From Bacteroidales bacterium (GTDB lineage Bacteria; Bacteroidota; Bacteroidia; Bacteroidales; P3), in contig JAFWOP010000001.1 in the NCBI GenBank assembly GCA_017545365.1, positions 1 to 64,000 of the forward strand: a stretch of 64,000 nucleotides of DNA, read 5' to 3'. Positions 35,065 through 43,945 of the stretch are shown piece by piece. Positions within the stretch are counted from its first letter, which is position 1, and each line of letters opens with the position of its first letter. Both the position numbers and the translations under genes were made by a program. A model generated the notes under the pieces. That model saw only the letters and a program-made list of their open reading frames with translations, was not told the origin of the DNA and did not search any database.

Positions 35065-38000
35065 TTACTTCATCACGACTTTCTTGCCGTTCACGATGTA
35101 GATACCCTTAGAGGTTCTCTCAACTTTACGGCCTTGGACGTCGTAGACGCTTCCATTCTGGTTCTGCTCGTCACCATTGACAAGGAGGATGCCATCCGTT
35201 GTATCATCTTCCAGTGTGATAACAGTCTTTGCTTCGCCATTGAAGAGCGATGCCGGCATCTCAAGATATGCGCGTCCGGCTGTGACACCATTGTGATTGT
35301 CCTTAGGAACCCACTGGAACTTACCATCCTTATAAATATAATAACGATATAGGGACTCGTTTGCTGCCACAATTGGATCCAATTCGGTATCAACAAGGAC
35401 ACCCTTCAGGCGATTGTTGTCTGCAACAAACTCTGCCTTTTCACTTGCACCCACAGGAGGCATGAACACATATCCGCTTCCGCCTACCTCGGCTGCTTTC
35501 ATAATCAATCCGAAACCTGCAGGTATCGTTGCCGTTTCACGATCTCTTGTTGGTGATAATGTCAGCGTTGTCGGGCTATTATTATCGCTCGAATTAAGCC
35601 AATACATCACGATGGTACTTGGCATAACCCATTTCTTGCCATTGAACTGTTTTGTAGTGAAAGGAACATCACTGCAGAATGTGCCATATCTATAATTGGC
35701 GGGTACCGATACGGGTACGGCAAAGATAAATTCGTTCCAGAGACTATTGCTCTCACGATAGGTCTTCACCATCTTGGCAGGTACATAGATGGCACACTTA
35801 TTCTTTGTTACATCAGCAAACGGATCTTTCTCCAGCACTGGAGGCACCGCGCCTTCAAAAGTAACCTTGTTCAACAGCGTGCATCCGCTGAAGGCTGCAG
35901 CCTTGATCTTATTTACGCTAGCAGGAATAGTGATTTCCGTCAGAGTTGGGAAAGCGTAATAGTTTCCGGCACCAATTTCATTAACCACAAATGTATGTCC
36001 GGCATTGACACCTTGAGTCACAAAAAGCTGACTAGGAACGTTAATAGCCGTAGTGGTTTCCGGTGTATAGAAATCGAAGACCTTCACATTGCGATCAGCG
36101 TTAGCAATCTCTAGGTTGAGCAGGTCGCAGGCCTCACCGTAGGTAAGATTGGCAATCTCTTTGACCGTTGAGCCGATGGAAATACTCTCATCACTATTGA
36201 ACACTTTGATATAGTCGGGATTGCTCAATGTGGTCCATGCACGGCTCGTTACTGCCCTCACAGGAACAATAGCTATATCGTCCTCAATATCAGTCAATGC
36301 TTGCAAACGTGTATGAGCATCTTCGGTTTCTACCACTTCGTCCCATGCGGGCATCTCATAAGGTTCGTTGGCATATGCAAACTTGATGGCCGGGAAGCGA
36401 TGCTTCACACTCTCTGGGTTTCCTGCAAAATTATAGGGGTTGAGCATCGAAAGCTGCGCAATCTTGATCTGATTTTGCGAATTATTAGTGATGGCGTGAT
36501 CGCGGGTCAGATAGCCACGGAACGGCTGCAAGCTGCTGCAGTCCTTCACCGTACTCGAAAGATAGGTGAAGACATTTCCAGGAGTATTCAAGCCGTAGAC
36601 ATAATGGTCAGCATTGTACTTGCCTGCCGTTGCTGCAGAAATGAAGTTGTAGCCAGTGAAGTCCTCGTAAGCCATGCCGCTTACCACTTCGGTATTCTGA
36701 GCACTAAACTCAATCTGCTTGCCTATGAGACACCACTTTTCACCAAACTCCCTGTAGTATTCACCCGGCATGCGAATGAGGTAGGGTACATTGGCTTTAA
36801 ATTCTTTCGCGCAATCGAAATAAAGTGTATGGCATTCCTCGCCGAAGAGCTTGCGCAGCCAGAAATTCTTACCTTCGTCAGATGCAGAGCGGAAGAAATC
36901 GATTTCTCTATTCTGAGCCTTGTTCACAATCTTCTCAACGGTGAAAGGCAGGCAGATAGAAGTCCACCCCAAATTGTCATCATTGTTCTCATAGCCATAG
37001 TCGAAAGTACGAGTGTAGCTGACATTAGCGGCTGTGAACGTCTGGGGAACGTAAATTCGTCCTCCATCGGTAAACTTAATGTCGGTCACGGCACTGTTTC
37101 CTGCAATGACATTCTTCGAACTGTAGTTTGTTAGACGGGTATAATAGGTAGATGAACTTGGGAAGTAGTACAGACAGTTTGGATTGTTGTTGGGAGTGAT
37201 CTTGCTAGGCACCGTGCTTATGAAACTGATAGCAACAGCATCTTCTGGAACCTTATTGTTGTCTATACTTCCTACAGCGTGAACCCTACCATTCTTGTCC
37301 CACCATTTGATGGGAGCACTATACATTGTATATTGTATCTCGCTGACAATAGCACTGCTGCTAACGCCTTTTCCATTACAAAGCGTCAGTGAAACGACGT
37401 TTCTATTCGCTAGGCCATCGCCAAAGACATCAAACAGGTCGCTATAGTCCAGACCATCAAAGTCGATTTTAACAGTTCCTCTAGCAGGTATTTTTAATGC
37501 TTTTGCGCTACACACATATTTGTTGGCACCGCTATAAGCTGCCGATCCCACATAAATCATCAGCGTAAAGAAGTCTTCGTAGTCGGTGTCAGTATTATTG
37601 GTGATGCTAACATAACCATTCAGTTCGTTGCCGTATACATAGTTATACCTTTCATATCCAGGAATAATATTTTCAGCAAACCAGCTATAACTCAAGCTAG
37701 GCGTGACCGCAGTCTTTATTGTGAAGGAGTAGGTGGCTTCAACATAATCAGAACTATAATCGCGATCTTTTTGTGCCAAGAACAGCTTGCCGTTACTCTC
37801 GCCAGGTGTAAAGTCAAGTTCAACAAAGCCTTCACTTCTTGCTGGAATAAAGAGTTCTTTACTATCTTGCATATCTGAGTTTGCCGATGTCTTGTCAAGA
37901 TACAACGTGTAGTTATTCTTCATGTTGACGTAGGCGTTATTCTTCGCATAGAAACGAATACCCGTACGCCAGCCGGTGGCACATTGGCCTATCAGTTCTG

Positions 38001-39660
38001 TCTTGCTATTGTCAAATTGGAGAGCTTTTACCAAAGAGAGCGTCAACTTGTTGCCTGACACCACAGCCTTGATATGAGAATAAAGACCTTTTATCTCTGA
38101 ATAGTGGAAGATACCGCTATTTGCTTTCTGACTCTTGTTGCGGTGAACCAAATAATATTCGCCGTCGCCATTTGGCAGTTTCAGCGTGTTTGGATCGTAG
38201 AAAGCCGCCTTAACGGCATTACGTCCAATGCCTATCATTTGTGAACCGAAAGTGCCAACGATGTTGTCGTTTTTGTCAAGAATAACAAACTCTGTGTCAA
38301 AGTTTTCCGTAGCTCCTTCAAGATCAGTGCGGTTCTCCAGATAGGCCCTGAACCTGACATCACCGAAGTCGTAGGTGCCATCGGCTCTTTTTGTGCCAGT
38401 TTGGTTGGTGTAGATGAGCGTACTATTCTCGCCTTCTGTAAAGCTGAGGGTGCGAATACCCGTGCAGAATGTTTCTGCGGTTTCAAAGCTCTCATAAGCC
38501 TTTCCGCTACCAGGCATCACACGGCCGTCGTTAGGACGGAAGCCAAAGTAGGCAATGACCTCTCTAGCATAGGCGTGAGCTGTTCCATAATTGTGGGCAC
38601 TGAAGGGTGCTATTTTGAAGTATCCGTCGCAAAGTCCGGCCCATCCCCAGTTGATGTGAAAATATCCGTCATAGCTGTAACCATCGACAACGAAACAGTG
38701 TTCTGTGCCGTTTGCTTTTCCATAATACATAACGGGTATACCCTGGCGAAGGTCATTATAAGTCTTGTCTTCAAAGACCGTAGGCTTCATGTCTTTGCGA
38801 TTCACCTCGTCGATGATGTAATTGAAATACTTGCTCAAGTTTGAACTGGCTGTCGACATTGAGCAATATGTACCTTCTGTTCCTGGGTATGCTTTGGTCG
38901 CAACAAAAATATACTTAATGAAATGAGCTATAATGGTGTCTGTTGAAGAACCAGAATAGTAATCTTTTATTTTGCTAAAATCAAATGTTTCTTTTGGCAA
39001 TCCACTGATTGTTCCTTCAAAAGCATCTCCAGAAGAAGGTGCAGTATATGAAGGTAAGTTATACCTCATATAAGCATATTTCCAGAAGTAAATCATTTGG
39101 CTCATAGCAATCGTGCTGCAACCAGAGTAACCCCGCTGACCTGCTTTCGGTCCTTTGGTACGTTTAGGTAGAAGCAGGTTGAAAGGCTGCCCCTGTGTCC
39201 ATTTCGACGTGGTCAAAGGAGTAACGGGGTGGCGATCTGTTGACATTACCTTACGTGGACCACGCTGTGCTGTTGGGGAGGATGTTGGTTCTGTGATTCC
39301 CGCTGCATCGAGTCCTGCGAGTTGTTCGGCGAAGTCCTCAAGATAGAATTGCAGTCCGTCTGGCATGTTGTCAACATCAATAGATCCCTTATCTGCATAG
39401 CCGAGGATTTCTTCCGAGCGATCATCACCCGAGACGATGACATAGCCCTGGTTGTTTTCTGCATTAAAAATATAATAAGGAGCAGAACCATTGTTGCCCA
39501 TGGCCTTGCGAGGTGTAGCACCGGCTTGCAGTTGTGCCTGCGGGTTGATTCCCTGCATGAAGTCTTGAGCCTTCTGCATGGCGGCGGTGCGCCCAATGGG
39601 GTTAGCCATAGCAACTATCGTAGCTACGGCCAGTACCGTTGTCAGTAGAAGCTTTTTCAT
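35065..39660 (-). CDS. Secreted C10 family cysteine peptidase, left operon
   Basis: 1531 aa. Signal peptide, then a Spi/I69-like propeptide (NPIGRTAAMQKAQDFMQGI ... GYVIVSGDDRSEEILGYAD) and a C10 (streptopain-like) catalytic domain: Cys181 in GYSGCSTIAMSQ, His321 in EHCFVVDGYSYD and the FHINWGW motif. A very long beta-rich region follows; near 1120-1150 it holds VKHRFPAIKF ... YEMPAWDEV, then an LRR_5-type segment (LTEITIPASVNKIKAAAFSGC) and a sorting tail (GSVYDVQGRKVERTSKG ...). It is the last gene of the reverse-strand operon 41821-35065 and a paralogue of the 48222 gene, with a slightly atypical active-site context (SGCS for TGCV). Likely surface-exposed or released and able to cleave host or dietary proteins. 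Confidence 0.88.
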   Translation of the reverse strand: MKKLLLTTVLAVATIVAMANPIGRTAAMQKAQDFMQGINPQAQLQAGATPRKAMGNNGSAPYYIFNAENNQGYVIVSGDDRSEEILGYADKGSIDVDNMPDGLQFYLEDFAEQLAGLDAAGITEPTSSPTAQRGPRKVMSTDRHPVTPLTTSKWTQGQPFNLLLPKRTKGPKAGQRGYSGCSTIAMSQMIYFWKYAYMRYNLPSYTAPSSGDAFEGTISGLPKETFDFSKIKDYYSGSSTDTIIAHFIKYIFVATKAYPGTEGTYCSMSTASSNLSKYFNYIIDEVNRKDMKPTVFEDKTYNDLRQGIPVMYYGKANGTEHCFVVDGYSYDGYFHINWGWAGLCDGYFKIAPFSAHNYGTAHAYAREVIAYFGFRPNDGRVMPGSGKAYESFETAETFCTGIRTLSFTEGENSTLIYTNQTGTKRADGTYDFGDVRFRAYLENRTDLEGATENFDTEFVILDKNDNIVGTFGSQMIGIGRNAVKAAFYDPNTLKLPNGDGEYYLVHRNKSQKANSGIFHYSEIKGLYSHIKAVVSGNKLTLSLVKALQFDNSKTELIGQCATGWRTGIRFYAKNNAYVNMKNNYTLYLDKTSANSDMQDSKELFIPARSEGFVELDFTPGESNGKLFLAQKDRDYSSDYVEATYSFTIKTAVTPSLSYSWFAENIIPGYERYNYVYGNELNGYVSITNNTDTDYEDFFTLMIYVGSAAYSGANKYVCSAKALKIPARGTVKIDFDGLDYSDLFDVFGDGLANRNVVSLTLCNGKGVSSSAIVSEIQYTMYSAPIKWWDKNGRVHAVGSIDNNKVPEDAVAISFISTVPSKITPNNNPNCLYYFPSSSTYYTRLTNYSSKNVIAGNSAVTDIKFTDGGRIYVPQTFTAANVSYTRTFDYGYENNDDNLGWTSICLPFTVEKIVNKAQNREIDFFRSASDEGKNFWLRKLFGEECHTLYFDCAKEFKANVPYLIRMPGEYYREFGEKWCLIGKQIEFSAQNTEVVSGMAYEDFTGYNFISAATAGKYNADHYVYGLNTPGNVFTYLSSTVKDCSSLQPFRGYLTRDHAITNNSQNQIKIAQLSMLNPYNFAGNPESVKHRFPAIKFAYANEPYEMPAWDEVVETEDAHTRLQALTDIEDDIAIVPVRAVTSRAWTTLSNPDYIKVFNSDESISIGSTVKEIANLTYGEACDLLNLEIANADRNVKVFDFYTPETTTAINVPSQLFVTQGVNAGHTFVVNEIGAGNYYAFPTLTEITIPASVNKIKAAAFSGCTLLNKVTFEGAVPPVLEKDPFADVTKNKCAIYVPAKMVKTYRESNSLWNEFIFAVPVSVPANYRYGTFCSDVPFTTKQFNGKKWVMPSTIVMYWLNSSDNNSPTTLTLSPTRDRETATIPAGFGLIMKAAEVGGSGYVFMPPVGASEKAEFVADNNRLKGVLVDTELDPIVAANESLYRYYIYKDGKFQWVPKDNHNGVTAGRAYLEMPASLFNGEAKTVITLEDDTTDGILLVNGDEQNQNGSVYDVQGRKVERTSKGIYIVNGKKVVMK

Positions 39661-39820
39661 TTTCTCTTTATGGTTTAATTGTTATTATTTGAATTGCAGT
39701 TTGATAGAACAGCGTTGTTTCCTTATTTGTAAGTCTCCCCCGTCCTCTCATTCGTCATGATGGCAGCAAGTGTCGTACTGGCGAGTGGCAGGGCGGGGGA
39801 AACATAATATAGATTATATC

Positions 39821-39991
39821 TTAGTCTTCCCAAATGTTATCGGATTCTTCATCATCACCCCAATCGTCGTTTTCGCGAGCTTCAATATCTATCGGGTTTA
39901 TAGGATCTTGGGACACATTACTATCTGCAATCATTCCCTCTAACGTGATCTGTCGGAGGATAATTTCGGGTGCAAAATATATCTTTTTCAT
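39821..39991 (-). CDS. 56-aa micro-protein between LRR and C10 genes, left operon
   Basis: 56 aa: starts MKKIYFAPEIILRQITLEGM, continues IADSNVSQDPINPIDIEAREN and ends in an acidic SDNIWED. It has no signal peptide. The counterpart in the right operon (47971-48138) shares the start (MKKxYxxPEixLR), the LEGxIADS core and the AREN...WED end, so selection keeps it as a protein. It begins 24 nt after the LRR stop. Small acidic partners encoded beside C10 peptidases can be inhibitors or pro-domain-like proteins; that role is inferred only from position. Confidence 0.75.
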   Translation of the reverse strand: MKKIYFAPEIILRQITLEGMIADSNVSQDPINPIDIEARENDDWGDDEESDNIWED

Positions 39992-40015
39992 ATCCGTAAA
40001 GTCTTGTCTTATTAG

Positions 40016-41821
40016 TTATTTAATAATGAATTTCTTACCATTCTTGATGAACACACCCTTTCCTGGATTCTTCACCTGAACACCTTGCAGATTGTAGAAG
40101 ACATTGTTCTGTACACTCTTTGTTTCGTGACTTACAATACCCGTTGCTTCTGGGAGTGTAATGGTAAGCTCTCGAGCGTAATTCAAATCTTCCTTTGGAA
40201 CAAACATCAAAAATGCCTTATGTGCTCCAATTGTATTTCGTTTTTCTCGTATTTCTGGATTAGGATCATCACTTAACTGTACGGGGTGGAACTTGCCACC
40301 GGAGAGGGCATAATACACAAAATTGGAAATCTGTACCATTGGCGTAGGCTCATTAACACCTTGGAGAAGATTCTCCACAACATCCAACTCATTGGTCAAC
40401 AGATTGTTGGGATAGAAGATGTCATACGTATTACCAGTTTCTCCCTTTAGAATGACACCAAAACCATAATCAGACTCAGGATTCTCTAATGGAATCGTCT
40501 TCGTCTCTGAGCCGGTACCGGTGATTTCAGTAAGTTCAATGTTGCTATTTTTCAGATCAACATTAGACGCCGTTACATAGTATGCTTTAACATCACCGGC
40601 ATTCCACGAAGGAGTTTCTGCCGATGTATCATATTTATTGAAGGTGAATGGATGGTCGCTGCAGAAAGAAGTCATACCAGAAGAGGTCTTAATGGGGAAC
40701 TTCGACGACATGACGAACTGCTTGTACAAGTCGTCTTTTTCAGCATATTTCTTTGCAGAATGAAGGGGAACCTCCATAATGCATTTTGCAACGGTAAGAC
40801 CAGGAAAGGTCGTTGAGGTTGCAGTTATGAAATTGTAGTTTTGGCCATTCGTGTGAGTATAGTCTTTCAGTTCAGGAGCTTTTTCACCAGTGAAGATGAT
40901 TTTCTCAAGATTTGTACATCCTCCAAATGAGGCACCCCAAATTATATCTACACTGGCAGGCAGAGTTACCGTTTTCAAGGCTGCACAATTCATGAAAGTT
41001 CGAGGTGGAATCTCCTTTATTGGTGATTTTGAATCAAATGTAATTGTCGTTGTTGATGTGTTGTTAAGAAATGCACCATACCCAATACTATTAATGGTTG
41101 CAGGAATGGTAACGGAAGTTGGGCGGAACCAGTAAAGCGCTGGGTGAGTTTTATCTACAGTATTGTTCCTGAAGGCAAACATATCTATATCTGTAATATG
41201 GAATTTACCATAATCGCATTCATATGTTTCTGGAATGACGTAATCGCCATAAACGTAATGCCTACCAGAAGTTTTGTAATTGAAAACATCATAATCCTGA
41301 TGTTTATAATCGGTGCCCTCAAACCAAGTACCCTTATCATAAGTATTAATGTCGATATAATCTGAATATTGCACGTAGCCGGCATTTTCCGTCACAGTCT
41401 TTTTTATAGGATTACCATTATCATCTAATTCATAGTATGTATCATCATTGTCATATTCTCTTGTCTTACTGAAACCAGTGTAAGTAACCTCGGTACTAGA
41501 TGAAGTTTGATTGAAATCAGATAAATCGCTTAAGATACCTAATCGATAAACAATTTTGCAATTATACTCGCTATTTTTCTTATTAGCTAAGTCTTCATGA
41601 ATAACTTCAGTAATCTGAAGCCTAAGGCAGCCGGGATATTGGCTATTATACATGTTAATATCCCAAGCAGGCACAAAGGCCTCAATTGTTTTGCCACTAC
41701 TTTTCATAGTGTAATTTACTTGTGGAAAACGGTGCTTGATTCCATCACCCTGTGCATTTGCGCCCACCGAGAGCATTAAGCCCATCGCGAGCAGAAAGAA
41801 TTTTTGAGTAAATCTTTTCAT
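40016..41821 (-). CDS. BspA-like LRR_5 surface protein, left operon
   Basis: 601 aa. A signal peptide (MKRFTQKFFLLAMGLMLSVGANAQ) is followed by IKHRFPQVNY ... FVPAWDI, then LRR_5 (BspA-like) repeats (~220-310: TSVTIPATINSIGYGAF, IPPRTFMNCAALKTVTLPASVDIIWGASFGGC), a beta-rich module (~375-560) and a sorting tail (VFYNLQGVQVKNPGKGVFIKN ...). BspA-type repeats mediate adhesion to host proteins and other bacteria. First gene of the left operon; its 340-bp leader is an inverted copy of that of the 46168 gene. In the present orientation no outward promoter was found for it. Confidence 0.82.
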   Translation of the reverse strand: MKRFTQKFFLLAMGLMLSVGANAQGDGIKHRFPQVNYTMKSSGKTIEAFVPAWDINMYNSQYPGCLRLQITEVIHEDLANKKNSEYNCKIVYRLGILSDLSDFNQTSSSTEVTYTGFSKTREYDNDDTYYELDDNGNPIKKTVTENAGYVQYSDYIDINTYDKGTWFEGTDYKHQDYDVFNYKTSGRHYVYGDYVIPETYECDYGKFHITDIDMFAFRNNTVDKTHPALYWFRPTSVTIPATINSIGYGAFLNNTSTTTITFDSKSPIKEIPPRTFMNCAALKTVTLPASVDIIWGASFGGCTNLEKIIFTGEKAPELKDYTHTNGQNYNFITATSTTFPGLTVAKCIMEVPLHSAKKYAEKDDLYKQFVMSSKFPIKTSSGMTSFCSDHPFTFNKYDTSAETPSWNAGDVKAYYVTASNVDLKNSNIELTEITGTGSETKTIPLENPESDYGFGVILKGETGNTYDIFYPNNLLTNELDVVENLLQGVNEPTPMVQISNFVYYALSGGKFHPVQLSDDPNPEIREKRNTIGAHKAFLMFVPKEDLNYARELTITLPEATGIVSHETKSVQNNVFYNLQGVQVKNPGKGVFIKNGKKFIIK

Positions 41822-42053
41822 TGTCTTGTTTTGTTTTTATTGTTTATACTTAATTTGTTAGCAACTCTTGGTGCGTCTCAGCAGCTGGCAGCCGTAGGGC
41901 GCGGTTTGTTCTCTCTTTAAGTTTGTATTCTTTGGGTTTATATTTTGGTTTGTATATTGGGTTAGTTGAACACTCGATTCCAATTCTCGGGGAGGCATCG
42001 CCTCATGAGCGACACGTCTTTAAGTTTTTTGTTATTTTTTTCGCCATAATCGA

Positions 42054-42083
42054 TTGTAGTTTGTAAATTATTGCTTATCTTTG
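42054..42083 (+). promoter_or_regulatory. Inward promoter in the left inverted-repeat arm, for the recombinase
   Basis: TTG (42054-42056), 19 nt, then TATCTTTG (42076-42083). It reads across the 42-bp site into the recombinase gene at 42192. The same promoter, with the same spacing, is kept in the right arm. Confidence 0.7.
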
Positions 42084-42118
42084 TAGTTTCAATTCAATAC
42101 CTATAAAACAGTGCGCGC

Positions 42119-42160
42119 GACATACACATTCTGGGTGTACACACCTCCCGCGGGTAGGTG
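42119..42160. other. Putative recombination site, left copy
   Basis: 42 bases identical in inverse orientation to 45823-45864. The centre CCCGCGGG is flanked by near-symmetric ACACCT/AGGTGT, as expected of a tyrosine-recombinase core with two inverted binding arms. Confidence 0.6.
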
Positions 42161-42191
42161 TGCACGGGCACTAAAGACTTTAAAAAGAATT

Positions 42192-43094
42192 ATGAAAACA
42201 AACGATTTTATTATGGCGGCTCATGGAGTCGTGGAAAAAATGAAAGGAACACGGAGCGAAAGTACACTAGCAAACTATTCAACAGCCATCAGGTCACTCG
42301 ACATCTTCTTCAACGACCATCCGCAGCAGACGCAACTCGACGAGCAACTCTTGTCTGCCTACCAATTTTGGCTTCAGCAAAAAGGAATTTGTCTCAACAC
42401 CGTGTCTTGCTACATTCGCTCGTTGCGGTCCATCTACAACCTATTGGTTGGCAACACCCTCATCTTCAACAATGCCTTCACGGGTGGGACGCGAACAAGA
42501 AAACGATCTCTGTCGGTAGAGGATGTAAAAAAACTTAAAGCATTGAGACTCAAAGGGATGCCACAACTAGAAATGGCGCGCAACTTGTTCCTATTCAGTA
42601 TCTATGCACTTGGAATGCCATTCGTCGACATGGCCTTTATGAAGAAAGAAAATGTCCAGTTCGACAGCATCTATTATATGCGCCACAAGACTAACCAACC
42701 CGTTTTCGTACCACTTGAACCTTGCATGAAAGACATCATCAGAAAATACCAACATTCCGACACCGCTTACCTGTTTCCCATCCTGACAACTACGGAACAG
42801 CCCCAAGCATATTTGCAATATCAAAACAAACTGAATAGTTATAACCGCTTATTGAAAAAACTGAGCAGTCTGGCTGGTCTGAATGTAAATCTCTCGAGTT
42901 ATGTAGTCCGACATACCTGGGCCTCATTGGCCTATAGCAGCAATGTCGAGTTGAATGTCATCTCGAAGGCACTCGGACACACCAATACGAACACAACACA
43001 AATCTACATCCGCGAACTCGAAGACTACAGGCTCAAGGATGCCAACCACGTGGTCCTCGGTGCCATTTTCAGCCGCCGGAAACGTCGTTCTTAA
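42192..43094 (+). CDS. Tyrosine recombinase (Bacteroidetes site-specific integrase/invertase type)
   Basis: 300 aa from the ATG at 42192; an open frame back to 42111 runs through the inverted repeat and is not used. N-terminal SAM-like core-binding domain (~15-105), then a catalytic domain with VRHTWAS (Arg240, His241), ALGHTN (His263) and the nucleophile Tyr272 in TTQIYI. The family's usual YxRGMxFxD motif reads YALGMPFVD here, with Leu140 in place of Arg (CTT, one base from CGT). Whether that Arg is essential in this group is uncertain. Relatives invert promoters of surface-protein and capsule genes or integrate elements. It lies just inside one of two perfect 42-bp inverted sites, so it is the obvious candidate to invert the segment. 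Confidence 0.85.
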   Translation: MKTNDFIMAAHGVVEKMKGTRSESTLANYSTAIRSLDIFFNDHPQQTQLDEQLLSAYQFWLQQKGICLNTVSCYIRSLRSIYNLLVGNTLIFNNAFTGGTRTRKRSLSVEDVKKLKALRLKGMPQLEMARNLFLFSIYALGMPFVDMAFMKKENVQFDSIYYMRHKTNQPVFVPLEPCMKDIIRKYQHSDTAYLFPILTTTEQPQAYLQYQNKLNSYNRLLKKLSSLAGLNVNLSSYVVRHTWASLAYSSNVELNVISKALGHTNTNTTQIYIRELEDYRLKDANHVVLGAIFSRRKRRS

Positions 43095-43220
43095 GTTGGC
43101 ACATGGAATATTTATCATCATTTCTATTACACATTACACTCAATCACATGAAATGTCTTTATACAAAGGTGTTTCAAGGAGTGTAATAGACTTTTTCTCT
43201 TCCACCTCTCTTACACTTTC

Positions 43221-43308
43221 AAAGTGCTTCGCACGGGTAAAGCAGCAGAGCTGCGTGTAAGGCCCTGCGGGCGAGTAAAGTGCTTCGCACGTGTAAGGCC
43301 CTACGGGG
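43221..43308. repeat. Array of five small hairpins with CGnGTAA linkers
   Basis: Palindromes GTGCTTCGCAC, GCAGCAGAGCTGC, GCCCTGCGGGC, GTGCTTCGCAC and CCCTACGGGG are separated by GGGTAAA, GTGTAAG, GAGTAAA and GTGTAAG. This is the reverse orientation of the array at 34391-34510. Confidence 0.75.
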
Positions 43309-43334
43309 TCTCTTCCCTATCCGTCTTTTCAGTA

Positions 43335-43730
43335 AAAGCAATGCTGTGTACCATAAGGAGCAGTGCTCCATACCATAGGGAACAGTGCTCTGTACCTATA
43401 TAGAGCAATGCTCTGTAACCTCCGGAGCAATGCTCAGTAACCTCTGGAGCAATGCTCAGTAACCTCCAGAGCAATGCTCCGTAACCTCTAAAGCATTGCT
43501 CTGAGTGTCTAAAGTCAATGCTCTGAGCCTCTAAAGTCAATGCTATTCCACTCCCAAAGCAATGCTTTACGGCTCCAAAAGCTATGCTTTCCAACTCGGA
43601 GATGTATGCTTTCCGGCTCCAAAAGCTATGCTTTCCAACTCGGGGATGTATGCTTTCCGGCTCCAAAAGCTATGCTTTCCAACTCGGGGATGTATGCTTT
43701 CCGACTCGAAATTCACGCTTTAGAAAAAGT
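43335..43730. repeat. Tandem array of 18 exact 22-bp units
   Basis: Units start at 43335 and every 22 bases to 43709 with no insertion or deletion. Nearly all hold nATGCT or nnTGCT at the same place, within a palindromic core that varies along the array: GGAGCAGTGCTCC, GAGCAATGCTC, AAAGCAATGCTTT, AAAGCTATGCTTT. Later units alternate two types in a 44-bp rhythm. It is not a CRISPR: there is no constant repeat/spacer division. Small ORFs over it merely reflect the periodicity. Confidence 0.85.
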
Positions 43731-43932
43731 GTAAGAGGAGTGTAATAGAAAAAGTCTATTACACCTTCTGAAACCATAATAAATAAAGATGGTTTGAAAG
43801 ATTTAGTGTAAATGGAATAGAATTTTAGAAAAAAAGTAGTTCATGCTTCAATATTCGTGCGTAGCAGTGTTTCTGTTGTAGTTAAATAATACAAATTCTC
43901 AAGAAAAAGTTGCATGATACGACAACTTTTAC

Positions 43933-43940
43933 TATCTTTG
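43933..43940 (+). promoter_or_regulatory. -7 box (TATCTTTG) for the RelE/XRE pair
   Basis: TATCTTTG ends 5 nt before the ATG at 43946, so the transcript is nearly leaderless. Confidence 0.5.
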
Positions 43941-43945
43941 CACCC

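Larger units (their letters stand above)
41822..42160. repeat. Left arm of the ~340-bp inverted repeat (operon leader)
   Basis: Read on the reverse strand this is the leader of the left LRR gene. Inverted, it matches 45823-46167 along its length with scattered differences; the last 42 bases (42119-42160) match perfectly. Shared blocks include GCAACTCTTGGTGCGTCTCA and CGCCATAATCGATTGTAGTT. Similarity stops abruptly at 42160, the inner edge. Confidence 0.9.
43171..43774. repeat. Repeat cassette bounded by ~50-bp inverted repeats
   Basis: Left end 43171-43220 and right end 43723-43774 are imperfect inverted copies (both contain GTGTAATAGACTTTTTCT and CTCTTACACTTT). The right end also folds on itself (GTGTAATAG/CTATTACAC, 43740-43764). 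Inside are only a hairpin array and an 18-unit 22-bp array; no gene. It fills most of the 851-bp gap after the recombinase gene. Confidence 0.7.

Noticed and set aside
42111..42191. GTG start giving a 327-aa recombinase
   Set aside because: It would place the recombination site within the gene; the ATG at 42192 begins the conserved N-terminal domain and lies after the promoter leader.
43335..43730. CRISPR-like regular array
   Set aside because: The period is constant but there is no invariant repeat alternating with unique spacers, the unit is only 22 bp, and no cas gene is nearby.
43301..43734. Open frames over the 22-bp array (43301-43666 reverse, 43540-43734 forward)
   Set aside because: Their repetitive 22-residue pattern follows from a 22-bp period read in three frames; no ribosome-binding context, signal or family.
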